A stretch of DNA of 64,000 nucleotides from Saccharothrix violaceirubra (GTDB lineage: Bacteria > Actinomycetota > Actinomycetes > Mycobacteriales > Pseudonocardiaceae). The translations under genes and the position numbers were made by a program. A model generated the notes under the pieces. That model was given only the letters and a program-made list of their open reading frames with translations, had not been told where the DNA came from and did no database searches. Shown piece after piece: positions 9,682-18,641 of this stretch; positions within the stretch are counted from its first letter, which is position 1; each line of letters begins with the position of its first letter. The stretch covers positions 3,720,001-3,784,000 of the forward strand of contig NZ_JACHJS010000001.1 of assembly GCF_014203755.1 (NCBI RefSeq). The letters run 5' to 3'.

Positions 9682-10287
9682 ATGACCTCCATCGACACCA
9701 TCACCCTCGACGTCGCCGACACCGCCGCGGCGGAACGCTTCTACGCCAAGGCTTTCGACCTGGACAGCCTTCGCTTCCGGGAGGCGCAGGAACCCACGTC
9801 CGGCTTCCGCGGGTTCACGCTGTCGCTGACCGTGGCGCAGCCGGGCACGGTCGACAGCCTCATCGGCTCCGCCGTCGAGGCGGGCGCCACGACGATCAAG
9901 CCCGCCACGAAGTCGTTCTGGGGCTACGGCGGCGTCGTCCAGGCGCCGGACGGCACGATCTGGAAGGTCGCCACGTCCGCCAAGAAGGACACCGGACCGG
10001 CCACCCGCCGGATCGACGGGATCGTCCTCCTGCTCGGGGTCGCGGACGTGCCCGCGAGCAAGCGGTTCTACGTCGAGCGGGGCCTGACCGTGGACAAGAG
10101 CTTCGGCCGCATGTACGCGCAGTTCGAGCCGGGCACCGGACCGGTGAGCCTGGGGCTGTACCGCCGGCGCGCGCTGGCCAAGGACGCGGGCGTGGCGCCG
10201 GAGGGCACGGGCTCGCACCGGCTGACGATCGGTGGCGCGACCTTCACCGACCCCGACGGCTTCGCGTGGGCCGAAGTCGCTTCATGA
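9682..10287 (+). CDS. VOC/glyoxalase-superfamily protein, two modules
   Basis: A 201-residue protein with two beta-alpha-beta modules of the vicinal oxygen chelate fold: residues ~1-103 (TLDVADTAAAERFYAKAF) and ~112-201 (LGVADVPASKRFYVERG). No specific substrate can be assigned. A TAGCGT box at 9669-9674 lies seven bases before the ATG, so the transcript is probably leaderless. Transcribed alone, 95 bases after the ABC-F gene. Confidence 0.8.
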   Translation: MTSIDTITLDVADTAAAERFYAKAFDLDSLRFREAQEPTSGFRGFTLSLTVAQPGTVDSLIGSAVEAGATTIKPATKSFWGYGGVVQAPDGTIWKVATSAKKDTGPATRRIDGIVLLLGVADVPASKRFYVERGLTVDKSFGRMYAQFEPGTGPVSLGLYRRRALAKDAGVAPEGTGSHRLTIGGATFTDPDGFAWAEVAS

Positions 10288-10522
10288 CGGTGGCGTTACG
10301 AGAAACCGAAGCCACGACCGGACGAGGGGCGCGCGGTCCGCGTCACCGGACCGCCGGACCGCCACCTACGGCGCGTAGCCGAGCCGAATCGGCCGCACGG
10401 CCTCCCACCTGCACACATGCCGAACCGCCGGCACATCCGATCGTCTCAATAGCACCAGACCTCATCGGACCACTGTTACCACCGGTCCTGACCAGGCACT
10501 ACGCGCCGTACACCCCACTCCG

Positions 10523-10537
10523 ATTGGTTCAACCAAT
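10523..10537. promoter_or_regulatory. Palindrome in the 336-base gap before the small secreted protein
   Basis: ATTGGTT-C-AACCAAT is a perfect 7-1-7 inverted repeat and an AT-rich spot in a GC-rich gap (10288-10623). It is a plausible operator for the gene at 10624. I see no gene in the rest of the gap. Confidence 0.45.
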
Positions 10538-10577
10538 TGGCTGATGATCGACGCCGGTCCGCCTGCTGTGCTTGTCG

Positions 10578-10597
10578 CGGCCCCGGGACCGGGGCCG
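10578..10597 (+). promoter_or_regulatory. Hairpin in the 5' region of the small secreted protein gene
   Basis: CGGCCCCGG-GA-CCGGGGCCG is a perfect 9-2-9 inverted repeat ending 26 bases before the GTG at 10624. It could be a 5'-UTR stem that stabilises the message or a weak terminator for upstream reads. Confidence 0.4.
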
Positions 10598-10623
10598 GCC
10601 ACCCCGGCGGAAGGCGGAGTTCC

Positions 10624-10923
10624 GTGAAGATCGGCAAGATGTTCGGCGCGCTGCTCGCGGTGCTGTTCGCGATGACGACCCTGACCACCACGCAGGCCTC
10701 GGCCGCGACGTACCGCTGGGAGTGCCGCTACGTCCCGCCGGGCCACGTCTACTCCATGGTCCGGGCCGACCAGGGCTGTGAGCCGCTGTACTGGGTCACC
10801 CTCCCCGAGAACGGCCTGTGGTCGTGCATCGTCCCCGCCGGCTACACCTACACCGCTACGCGCGTGAACTCCAACTGCAGGCTGGGCGGCTCGACGACGC
10901 AGTACCAGCTCGCCAAGATCTGA
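10624..10923 (+). CDS. Small secreted cysteine-containing protein
   Basis: A 99-residue protein starting at GTG with an AAGGCGGAG ribosome site. Residues 1-28 are a Sec signal peptide (hydrophobic FGALLAVLFAMTTL, cleavage near ASA-A). The mature ~71 residues contain four cysteines (WECRY, QGCEP, WSCIV, SNCRL), enough for two disulfides, and many aromatics. No family recognised. The 5' gap holds two palindromes that may control it. Confidence 0.75.
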   Translation: MKIGKMFGALLAVLFAMTTLTTTQASAATYRWECRYVPPGHVYSMVRADQGCEPLYWVTLPENGLWSCIVPAGYTYTATRVNSNCRLGGSTTQYQLAKI

Positions 10924-10991
10924 CCCACGCCCGATCCACGGCCCGGACCGGGCCGTGGATCGCCTCGGCGTCGTGCGGCAGGATCGCGGCC

Positions 10992-12125
10992 GTGGACGAG
11001 ACTCCCCGCCAGCGGGCCGACGCGACGTCCGACGGCCGGGTGGTGCAGGCGGGCCGGGACGTCAGCTTCACCGTCGTGTACCGCTCGGGACCGCCGTCGT
11101 GGCCGGTGGTGGCCTGGGCGGTCGGACTGCCGGTCGTGGGCGCGATCGTGGTGGTGCGCGGCGGTTTCCCGGTCGACTCGGTGCTCGTGTGGGTCCTGCT
11201 CGCCGTCGCCGCGATCGTCGTCCTGGTCCGCCGACGCCCGCGCACCAGGACACGGCAGGCGTTCCTGGTCACGTCGGCGTTCAGCCAGAAGTACTGGATC
11301 GCGGGACTGGTCCAGCACATGCACGGCGTGCTCGACCGAAGCGGGGTCGACCTGGTCCTCAAGGTGCCCGACCACGACTACGACGCCGCCGCGCAGGCCC
11401 ACCACCTGCGTCGGGTCGCGGCCAACCGGGACCGCTACCTCGGCGGGTTCGTGATCGCGACCGAGGTGCACCGCCTGCGCGCGGAGTTCGCCGAGTTCTG
11501 CGCGGAACTGGCGGTGCCCGTGGTGTTCACCGACATCGAGCCCTTCGCCGACGACGACCACTACCCCGACAACGCGGCCTTCGTCGGCTACGACAGCGCC
11601 GACCTGGGCGCGCGGGCCGGGCAGTGGCTTCGCGCGCACCTGCGCGACCGACCGGCGCCGATCGTGCTGATCGTGGCGTGCCGTGAACACGAAGGACGGC
11701 AGACCGGGTGCGCGGAGGTGCTGCGCGCCGGACTGCCCGACGTGTCGATCACCGTCGACGACTCGTGCGCGTTCAACCGCTCCCGCGCGTACTCGGCCCT
11801 GCTCAACCACATCCGGGTGCTCGAACGGACGCGGGACACCCTCGACGCGGTGTTCTGCACCAACGACGAGATGGCACTGGGCGTGGTCGACGCCCTCGAC
11901 GCGACCGACTCGCCGCTCGTCGCGCACACCGTCGTGGTCGGCGTGGACGGCACCGCCGAGGCGCGTTCGCTCATCGACAGCCGCACAAGCCCCTTACGCG
12001 CCACGGTGGTTCAGGACTCCCATCGCCTGGCGGAAAGCGCTATGCACGTCCTGGAACGCATGCACGCCCGCCGCCCCACCCCCAAGCGCACGATCCTGAC
12101 CCCGGAGATCCATCAGGCCACGTGA
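10992..12125 (+). CDS. Membrane-tethered periplasmic-binding-protein-like sensor
   Basis: A 377-residue protein starting at GTG. Residues 17-24 are VVQAGRDV, also present in the ATPase at 29743. Two hydrophobic helices (~37-55 and ~62-79) are followed by RRRPRTRTR, which predicts that the rest faces the cytoplasm. Residues ~90-375 resemble type I periplasmic binding/LacI-type sugar-binding domains (VFTDIEPF, AFVGYDSADLGARAG, AVFCTNDEMALGVVDAL). There is no HTH, so it is not a LacI repressor. The likely role is ligand sensing at the inner membrane face; the partner is unknown. Confidence 0.72.
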   Translation: MDETPRQRADATSDGRVVQAGRDVSFTVVYRSGPPSWPVVAWAVGLPVVGAIVVVRGGFPVDSVLVWVLLAVAAIVVLVRRRPRTRTRQAFLVTSAFSQKYWIAGLVQHMHGVLDRSGVDLVLKVPDHDYDAAAQAHHLRRVAANRDRYLGGFVIATEVHRLRAEFAEFCAELAVPVVFTDIEPFADDDHYPDNAAFVGYDSADLGARAGQWLRAHLRDRPAPIVLIVACREHEGRQTGCAEVLRAGLPDVSITVDDSCAFNRSRAYSALLNHIRVLERTRDTLDAVFCTNDEMALGVVDALDATDSPLVAHTVVVGVDGTAEARSLIDSRTSPLRATVVQDSHRLAESAMHVLERMHARRPTPKRTILTPEIHQAT

Positions 12126-12156
12126 CAAGGAATAGCAGACAGGGGACGATGGGCCC

Positions 12157-12627
12157 GTGCTGTTCCTGGACGTCGACGGCCCCTTCATCCCCCTCGGCGG
12201 CACCCCCGTCGACCACGGGCACGACAACACCGCCCACCCGCTCCTGGACCGCCTCGACCCCGCGCTCGGCCCCGCCCTGCTGGGCCTGGGCCGCGACCTG
12301 CTCTGGGCGACCACCTGGGGCGAGGACGCGAACACCCTCCTGTGCCCGCTCCTGGGCCTGCCCCGCCTGCCGGTCGTGACGTGGCCGGACGGACCGGACG
12401 ACGGCGTCGACCGGTGGTTCGGCCTGCACTGGAAGACCCGGACGCTGGTCGGGCACGCCGCCGGGCGGGCGTTCGTGTGGGTCGACGACGAGATCACCGA
12501 CGCCGACCGGACCTGGGTGGCGGACAACCACCCGGGACCGGGGCTGCCGTACCGCGTGGACCCGGCACGCGGACTGTCCCTTGAGGACGTCGACCACATC
12601 GCGGACTGGCTGAGAACCGAGGCATAG
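12157..12627 (+). CDS. HAD-like phosphatase-fold protein
   Basis: A 156-residue protein beginning LFLDVDGPF, the DxD motif I of the HAD superfamily; FVWVDDEIT further on fits the acidic motif IV. It resembles the short HAD domain family described in RNA-repair multidomain proteins. GTG start, 31 bases after the sensor gene, so cotranscription is possible. Its end lies seven bases from the convergent LAL regulator. Confidence 0.7.
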   Translation: MLFLDVDGPFIPLGGTPVDHGHDNTAHPLLDRLDPALGPALLGLGRDLLWATTWGEDANTLLCPLLGLPRLPVVTWPDGPDDGVDRWFGLHWKTRTLVGHAAGRAFVWVDDEITDADRTWVADNHPGPGLPYRVDPARGLSLEDVDHIADWLRTEA

Positions 12628-12634
12628 TGCCGCT

Positions 12635-15232
12635 TCACCGGATCTCGGGCAGATCGCGCAACTGACGGCGGGACGTGATCGAGAGCTTGCGGAAGATGTT
12701 GCGCAGGTGGGCGTCGACGGTGCGCGGACTGACGAACAGCTTCGCGGCGACCTCCTTGGACGTGGCGCCGTCGGCCACCAGGCGGGCGATGTGCACCTCC
12801 TGCACCGTCAACGAGTCCGAGGTCGGGGACGTCCGACTGCGCGCCCGTTCACCGGTGGCCCGCAACTCGCCCGCCGCACGGGCGGCGAACGCCTCCGCAC
12901 CGATCCCCGACAGCACGTCGTGGGCGGCGCGGAGTTCGGTCCGCGCGTCCCGCCGACGACCTTGGCGACGGAGCCACTCGCCGTGAACCAGACGGGCCCG
13001 ACCGTGCCAGATCCGCGTCGCCCCGTCATCCAGCACCGACGCCGCCTCGCGGTAGGCGTCTTCGTCGTCGCGCGCCAACGCCCGCGCATAAGCCGCCATG
13101 CCCACGCCCCAACGGTTTCCACCGACGCGCGCGGCCAACTCCTCCCACGCCGCACGGGCCTCGTCGACGTGCCCGCACCGCACAGCCGCCTCCACCAACT
13201 CCGGCAACGCCTGACCGGCCAGGCCGAGATCACGGGTCGCCACGGCCTGCCGCGCGGCCTCCAACGCGGCCGGGTAGTCGGCCAGCCCGTTGAACAACAC
13301 CGCCGACGCGTACCGCACGCTCAACGACAACTGCGGGCCGACCCGCGAGAACAACTCCTCGGCCTCGCCCCGACGTCCACGCAACGCCGCCAGGTGCAAA
13401 CGCGGGTACACCAGCGGCGCGGCACCCGTGGCCGACGCCAACGCCTCCTCCTCCGAGATCATCTCCTGGGCCGCACCGAAGTCGCCCGCGTGCGCGGTCA
13501 CCGTGGCCAGCATCGCCAACCCGACCGGCAGGAGGTGCAGCGCCCCCGACTCACGCCCGGCCGCCGTGGTGCGCGCGGCGATGTCGTGCATCGCGTCGCC
13601 GTCCCAGAACTCCAGGGCGAGCAGGTAACCGAGCGTGGGCCAACGCACCCACACCTCGTCGCCACCGTCGGCCACGACCGCCCGCAACCGCTCGACGTCC
13701 CCTTCGTCGACCAACGCCACCACGCCGTCGAGGATGACGTCCACACCCCGCACCGGTCCGGAAACCGGCGGCGCGACCCGCGCGGCCTCGATGACCTCGG
13801 ACAGGCCACCGGTCAGAATGCCCATCTCGACGGCGTCGACATAGGTCGTACGCGCGTCCGCAGGCTCCTTGTCCGCCAACGCGAGGGCAGCCCGCAACAA
13901 ATGCCCGACCGGCAGGTCCTCACCCCGGAACCGGGCGAACGAGATCCGCCCACGCACCAGGTCGACCCGGGGATCATCGGGCGACACCGCCGTCAACAAC
14001 CCCGACGCCGCGTCGAAATCACCGGCGGACAACTTGGCCTCGGCCGCCGCCAATACCCGGTCGACCCGCAGACCGGGTTCGAACGTCAGCGCGGCGGCCC
14101 GCTCCAGGAACGCGGCAGCGGCGGCCACTCCCCCACGAGCCCGCGCCCGCGACGCCGAGTCCACCAACGCGGCAGCCACATCCTCGTCCGGCCCGACAGC
14201 GGCAAGCGCACGATGCCACGCCACCCGATCCGGATCGATCAACGGGTCACCGACCCGCGCGAGCGCGTCGTGCGCACGACGACGTTCGCCATCGGTCGCA
14301 CCCCGGTAAACGGCAGAACGAGCCAACGGATGCACGAACCGCACCCTGGCCCCGAACTCGACCAGGTCCTGCGAGGCGACGACGTCCCCGATCCCCAGCA
14401 AAGCCGCCGCACGCCACAACATCCCCGGATCACCGACCGGTTCGGCAGCGGCGACGGTCAACAACAGCCTGGTCGCGTCCGGCAACCCCGCCAACCGGGC
14501 CTGAAAACTACGCTCGGCGGCAACCGGAGCAGGAAGCCCGTACCCACCGGCCATACCTCCCACCCCGGCCGTCCGCGCCAGTTCCACCAACGCCAACGGA
14601 TTACCCCGAGCCTCCGCCACGACCCGATCACGGACCCGCTCGTCCAACGGGACACGGATCTCACGGGCCAACAACGCACGTGCCTCACGCTCACCCAACG
14701 GCCCCAGATCGATCCGAGGCAACCGATCCAACTCCGCGGAGCCTTCACGCGCCGCGAAAACCACAGCCACCCGTTCAACGGAAACCCGCCGCGCCACAAA
14801 CGCCAACGCCCGAGCCGAAGCATGGTCGAGCCACTGGGCATCATCGACCAGACACAACAACGGCCGATCGTGTTCCGACAACAGCCCCAAAGCGGCAGCA
14901 CCGGCCAGAAACGGGTCAGGAGTACCGCTCTCCAACCCGAACGCGATCCGCAACGCCTCCCGCTGCCGCCCGGGAAGCGCATCGAGATGCCCCAACACCG
15001 GCACACAGAGCTGGTGCAACGCCGAGTAGGCCAACTCGCTCTCGAACTCGACACCGGAAGCCCGCAGGACCAGGAAGTCGTCGACAGCCGACGCCACCCC
15101 GTCCAACAGCACACTCTTGCCGATCCCCGGCTCGCCCAGCACGACCACGGCACCACCCCGCGCCCGCCGGGCGTCCGCCACCAACCCCAGAAGCCGCGAC
15201 GTCTCGTCCCGCCGCCCAAGCACGTTGTCCAT
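12635..15232 (-). CDS. LAL-type (large ATP-binding LuxR) regulator
   Basis: An 865-residue regulator. The N-terminal AAA/STAND ATPase has Walker A GEPGIGKS at 33-40 and LLCLVDDAQWLD as Walker B; a long helical repeat middle follows; residues ~805-860 form a LuxR-type HTH (LVADGATSKEVAAKLFVSPRTVDAHLRNIFRKL). Such regulators control antibiotic and carbon pathways in actinomycetes when ligand and ATP bind. Divergent from the secreted SRPBCC gene at 15402, its nearest candidate target; no biosynthetic cluster is adjacent. Confidence 0.9.
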   Translation of the reverse strand: MDNVLGRRDETSRLLGLVADARRARGGAVVVLGEPGIGKSVLLDGVASAVDDFLVLRASGVEFESELAYSALHQLCVPVLGHLDALPGRQREALRIAFGLESGTPDPFLAGAAALGLLSEHDRPLLCLVDDAQWLDHASARALAFVARRVSVERVAVVFAAREGSAELDRLPRIDLGPLGEREARALLAREIRVPLDERVRDRVVAEARGNPLALVELARTAGVGGMAGGYGLPAPVAAERSFQARLAGLPDATRLLLTVAAAEPVGDPGMLWRAAALLGIGDVVASQDLVEFGARVRFVHPLARSAVYRGATDGERRRAHDALARVGDPLIDPDRVAWHRALAAVGPDEDVAAALVDSASRARARGGVAAAAAFLERAAALTFEPGLRVDRVLAAAEAKLSAGDFDAASGLLTAVSPDDPRVDLVRGRISFARFRGEDLPVGHLLRAALALADKEPADARTTYVDAVEMGILTGGLSEVIEAARVAPPVSGPVRGVDVILDGVVALVDEGDVERLRAVVADGGDEVWVRWPTLGYLLALEFWDGDAMHDIAARTTAAGRESGALHLLPVGLAMLATVTAHAGDFGAAQEMISEEEALASATGAAPLVYPRLHLAALRGRRGEAEELFSRVGPQLSLSVRYASAVLFNGLADYPAALEAARQAVATRDLGLAGQALPELVEAAVRCGHVDEARAAWEELAARVGGNRWGVGMAAYARALARDDEDAYREAASVLDDGATRIWHGRARLVHGEWLRRQGRRRDARTELRAAHDVLSGIGAEAFAARAAGELRATGERARSRTSPTSDSLTVQEVHIARLVADGATSKEVAAKLFVSPRTVDAHLRNIFRKLSITSRRQLRDLPEIR

Positions 15233-15401
15233 TGACCTGAATCATGTCGAAGACCCCCGACCACTTCCAGCGATCAGGACGAACCCGACACCGACCAAGC
15301 ACCCGCGTATAGGCGACCATCACCGACGCGAACACCCCTCCACCCACGACATCGTGAACCCCATGAACGGCCACACCCACCCGGCCCCAAGGAGATCGAC
15401 G

Positions 15402-16001
15402 ATGTCGACCCGCAACCGCACCCTCCTCGCCCTCCCCCTGGCCATGGCCGCCTTCCTGGGCCTGGCAGCACCGGCCCAGGCCACCCCCGGGATCACCTGC
15501 CACACAGCAGGCGTGGACCCAACCGCCAAGATCCGCTACCGCACCGAAACCCTGATCAAGGCCCCCCTGAGCACGATCTGGCGCCTCCAGACCGACGTAG
15601 CCCACTGGCCGACCTGGCAAAAGCCCGTCACCAGCAGCAAACGCCTCGACCACGGCCCCCTGCGCCCCGGCTCACGATTCCGCTGGACCACCCCGGCCCC
15701 CGCCACCCCGAACACCCCGGAAACCACCCTGGTCATCACGTCCACGGTCCGCCAACTCCAGCACAGCCGCTGCATCCGCTGGACCGGCCCCGCAATGGGC
15801 GAGGGCCTGACCATCGACCAGGGCGTACACGTCTGGAACTTCGTCCCGACAAAGAACGGCGTCCTGGTACGCACCGAGGAAACCTGGACCGGAGCCCAGG
15901 TCGAAGCCGACGTGGACCTGTCGACGTACTACCTCGGCGAGGGCCTGAAACTCTGGCTGTCCGACCTCAAGACCACCGCGGAATCCCGCCACCGCACCTG
16001 A
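15402..16001 (+). CDS. Secreted SRPBCC/START-like protein
   Basis: A 199-residue protein with a signal peptide (LLALPLAMAAFLGLAAPAQA, cleavage after ~27) and a helix-grip SRPBCC domain (RTETLIKAPLSTIWRLQTDVAHWPTW). SRPBCC proteins bind hydrophobic ligands; secretion is unusual. The start ATG has AAGGAG seven bases upstream. The divergent LAL gene may control it. Two cysteines (CHTAG, RCIRW) could form a disulfide outside the cell. Confidence 0.78.
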   Translation: MSTRNRTLLALPLAMAAFLGLAAPAQATPGITCHTAGVDPTAKIRYRTETLIKAPLSTIWRLQTDVAHWPTWQKPVTSSKRLDHGPLRPGSRFRWTTPAPATPNTPETTLVITSTVRQLQHSRCIRWTGPAMGEGLTIDQGVHVWNFVPTKNGVLVRTEETWTGAQVEADVDLSTYYLGEGLKLWLSDLKTTAESRHRT

Positions 16002-16069
16002 CCGGCCGGTGGGTGACGGGATCCGACGAGGGCAAGCCCGGCACGGCGCCGGTGTACAACCAGGACGAC

Positions 16070-16101
16070 GGCCCGGTCCGGCCCGTGTACCGGACCGGGC
16101 C
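16070..16101. terminator. Bidirectional hairpin between convergent genes
   Basis: A perfect 12-bp stem (16070-16081 with 16090-16101) and an eight-base loop, centred between the stop codons at 16001 and 16111. Confidence 0.7.
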
Positions 16102-16110
16102 CCGCGAAGG

Positions 16111-17265
16111 TCAGCCGTGCAGCGGACCGCCGAACGCCACGTACGACTCGAACCCGCCCACGTAGTTGACCTGGATCTGGCCGTACATGCGGTTGTCCGT
16201 GCCCCGCACGATGAACTGGTCGGCCACCGTCCGCCGGGTGATCAGCGACCCCCCGCTCGCCGCCGGGTTGCCGGTGGCGATCCCACCGAGGTTGACGTAC
16301 CCCCCGAACCGCGTCGAGCCCGGCGGCCGGCGGTTGAGGTAGATGCGGTTGTTGGTACCGCGCACATGCAGTTGCATGCCGTTGTCCGACGAGATCGACA
16401 CGGCCACGTCGCTGGTGGACACCCCGCCCAGGTTGACCCAGCCAGGACTGTCGAAGTTCCACGTGAACACCGCACGGTTGGTCCCACGCACGAACACCTC
16501 GTTGCCACGCAGGTCGAACGTGGCGCCACCGTTGGACAACGTCGGGTTGCCGAGCGTGACCAGATCACCGATCGGCGCCCAGGACGAGACCACCCCCGTG
16601 GTGTTGTTGTACACCATGGAATACAGCCGGTTGTCGCTCCCGCGCACCACCAGCCGGAGGTTCACCGTGAAGCCCGCCGGACCGGTGACGGCCGCCGTCA
16701 CCTCGCTGGTGGCATAGCCGCCCAGGTTGACCCAGCCTTGCGGCGCACCCTGGATCAGCAGGTTGGTGTAGATCGCACCGTCGTCGAGACCACGCGCGAA
16801 GATGCGGATCATCGGCGGCTGCGCACCCCGGTCCGGGATGCGGACCGCCGTGATCTCACTGGACACCCGCAGCCCCGGGATGACCTGGAAAGCGGTCGGG
16901 AACGAGTACGACACCACGAGGCTGGTGATCGCCTCGTTCCCGGTGCTGCGCGCGAACACCTGGGCACCCTCGGGCGAGACGACGGCGGTCGGGTCGCCGA
17001 TGATCTGCCCGCCGATCGAGAAGAAGTCGGTGTAGCTGTCGGTCGACGGCGTGCCCCGGCTGAACAGGACACTGCCGTCCAGCCCACGCGACGCCATGAA
17101 CAGACCCAGCGGCTCGATCACCGGCGTGCTGAGAGCCGTGGCATCGGCCGGCAACGGTGGCGCGGCGGGCACCGCCACGGCCGGCATCCCGACCCCGATC
17201 AGCGTGGCCAACGCCACCACCGGCACCAGGACCAGCCGTAAGAGCCTACGTCGTGATTCGATCAT
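16111..17265 (-). CDS. Secreted beta-propeller-like repeat protein
   Basis: A 384-residue exported protein. The N terminus has Arg-rich residues, a hydrophobic run (LRLVLVPVVALATLIGVG) and a cleavage site near AVA. The rest is repeats of about 48-55 residues marked by RGxDNRxY and GWVNLGG-type motifs, as in PLL-like carbohydrate-binding beta-propellers. The ATG at 17265 has GGAGG six bases upstream and is preferred to the GTG at 17316. No catalytic residues are visible; lectin-like binding is the best guess. Confidence 0.72.
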   Translation of the reverse strand: MIESRRRLLRLVLVPVVALATLIGVGMPAVAVPAAPPLPADATALSTPVIEPLGLFMASRGLDGSVLFSRGTPSTDSYTDFFSIGGQIIGDPTAVVSPEGAQVFARSTGNEAITSLVVSYSFPTAFQVIPGLRVSSEITAVRIPDRGAQPPMIRIFARGLDDGAIYTNLLIQGAPQGWVNLGGYATSEVTAAVTGPAGFTVNLRLVVRGSDNRLYSMVYNNTTGVVSSWAPIGDLVTLGNPTLSNGGATFDLRGNEVFVRGTNRAVFTWNFDSPGWVNLGGVSTSDVAVSISSDNGMQLHVRGTNNRIYLNRRPPGSTRFGGYVNLGGIATGNPAASGGSLITRRTVADQFIVRGTDNRMYGQIQVNYVGGFESYVAFGGPLHG

Positions 17266-17396
17266 CGATCCTCCACAGGAGACATCGCCCGGACGGCGAT
17301 TCCGGTCGAGTCTCACAACACCGGCCCGCGGAATTCTTCGTCACCGGACGCAAGACCGGATCGACGTCGTTTCCTCTTGGTGTGAAATTCCGGCTT

Positions 17397-18641
17397 TCAG
17401 GCCAACGCGCCATCGAGATCGCCGATGAGGTCGGCCACGTTCTCCAATCCCACGGAGAGCCGGACCAGTCCCGGCGTCACACCGGCGGCCCGCTGCCGGT
17501 CCGGCGAGAGCTGGGCGTGCGTGGTCGACGCCGGGTGGATCACGAGGCTGCGGACGTCCCCGATGTTGGCCAGGTGGCTGAACAGCTCCAGGCGGTCCAC
17601 GAAGTCCCGGGCGTCGCCGGACAGCTCGAACGCCACGATCGCGCCGACGCCCCGGGGCAGGTACCGCGCCGCCCGGTCGTGCCACGGGCTCGACGGCAAC
17701 CCGGCGTAGTGCACGGCGGTGACCCTCGGGTGGGCGAGCAACCATTCGGCGACGGTCCGAGCGTTCGACGTGTGCCGTTCCATCCGCAGGGACAACGTCT
17801 CGATGCCCTGCCGCAACAGGAAGCTGGTGAACGGCGACACCGCCGGCCCGAGGTCGCGCACCAGCCGGGCACGCAACCTCAAGGCGTACGCGAGGTCACC
17901 GAACGCCTCGGTGAACACCAACCCGTCATAGGTGGGATCGGGACGCGTCAGACCGGGCCAGCGCTCCGCGTCCGCGCCGTAGTCGAACCGACCGCCGTCG
18001 ACGACCATGCCGCCGATGCCCGTGCCGTGCCCGGACAGGAACTTGGTCGTCGAGTGCACCACGATGTCCGCGCCGTGTTCCAGCGGCCGTTCCAGGTACG
18101 GCGTCGGCACGGTGTTGTCCACGATCAGCGGTACGCCCGCCTCGTGCGCGACACCGGCGACCGCCGCCACGTCCAGCACGTCACCACGCGGATTGCCCAC
18201 GGTCTCGGCGTAAAAGGCCCGCGTGGACGGCGACACCGCCGCACGCCACGCATCGGGATCGTCCGGGTCACGAACGAAGTCCACGGTCACACCGAAGTCG
18301 GCCAGGGTGTGCGCGAGCAACGTGTACGTCCCCCCGTACAGCGACGCCGACGCCACCACGTGGTCACCGGACCGCGCGAGGTTGAGCACCGCCAACGCGG
18401 TCGCGGCCTGCCCGCTGGCCACCGCGACGGCCGCGCCGCCGCCCTCCAGGTCGGCCACCAGCTCCTCGACCACCTGCGTGGTCGGGTTGGACAGCCTGGT
18501 GTACGCGTGGGATTCGAGGTCCCGCAACGCGAACACGTCCGCCGCGTGCTCGGCCGAACCCAGGACGAACGACGTGCTCTGGTACAGCGGCACGGCCGGA
18601 GCGTGCACCTGGCGGGTCTCGAACGACCACCGCCGGGTCAC
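17397..18641 (-). CDS. metY: O-acetylhomoserine aminocarboxypropyltransferase-type PLP enzyme
   Basis: A 414-residue Cys/Met-metabolism PLP enzyme, normal length for MetY/MetZ. PLP lysine in [22 protein letters not shown] and [11 protein letters not shown] are family signatures. It would join O-acetylhomoserine with sulfide or a thiol. It starts at GTG 18641 inside a GTGA overlap with the oxygenase stop, so the two are translationally coupled. In a specialised setting it could build an unusual amino acid; the exact substrate is open. Confidence 0.85.
   Translation of the reverse strand: MTRRWSFETRQVHAPAVPLYQSTSFVLGSAEHAADVFALRDLESHAYTRLSNPTTQVVEELVADLEGGGAAVAVASGQAATALAVLNLARSGDHVVASASLYGGTYTLLAHTLADFGVTVDFVRDPDDPDAWRAAVSPSTRAFYAETVGNPRGDVLDVAAVAGVAHEAGVPLIVDNTVPTPYLERPLEHGADIVVHSTTKFLSGHGTGIGGMVVDGGRFDYGADAERWPGLTRPDPTYDGLVFTEAFGDLAYALRLRARLVRDLGPAVSPFTSFLLRQGIETLSLRMERHTSNARTVAEWLLAHPRVTAVHYAGLPSSPWHDRAARYLPRGVGAIVAFELSGDARDFVDRLELFSHLANIGDVRSLVIHPASTTHAQLSPDRQRAAGVTPGLVRLSVGLENVADLIGDLDGALA

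Noticed and set aside
12707..15235. 842-codon plus-strand frame opposite the LAL regulator
   Set aside because: Low-complexity Arg/Pro/Gln translation without motifs, fully antisense to a well-defined regulator.
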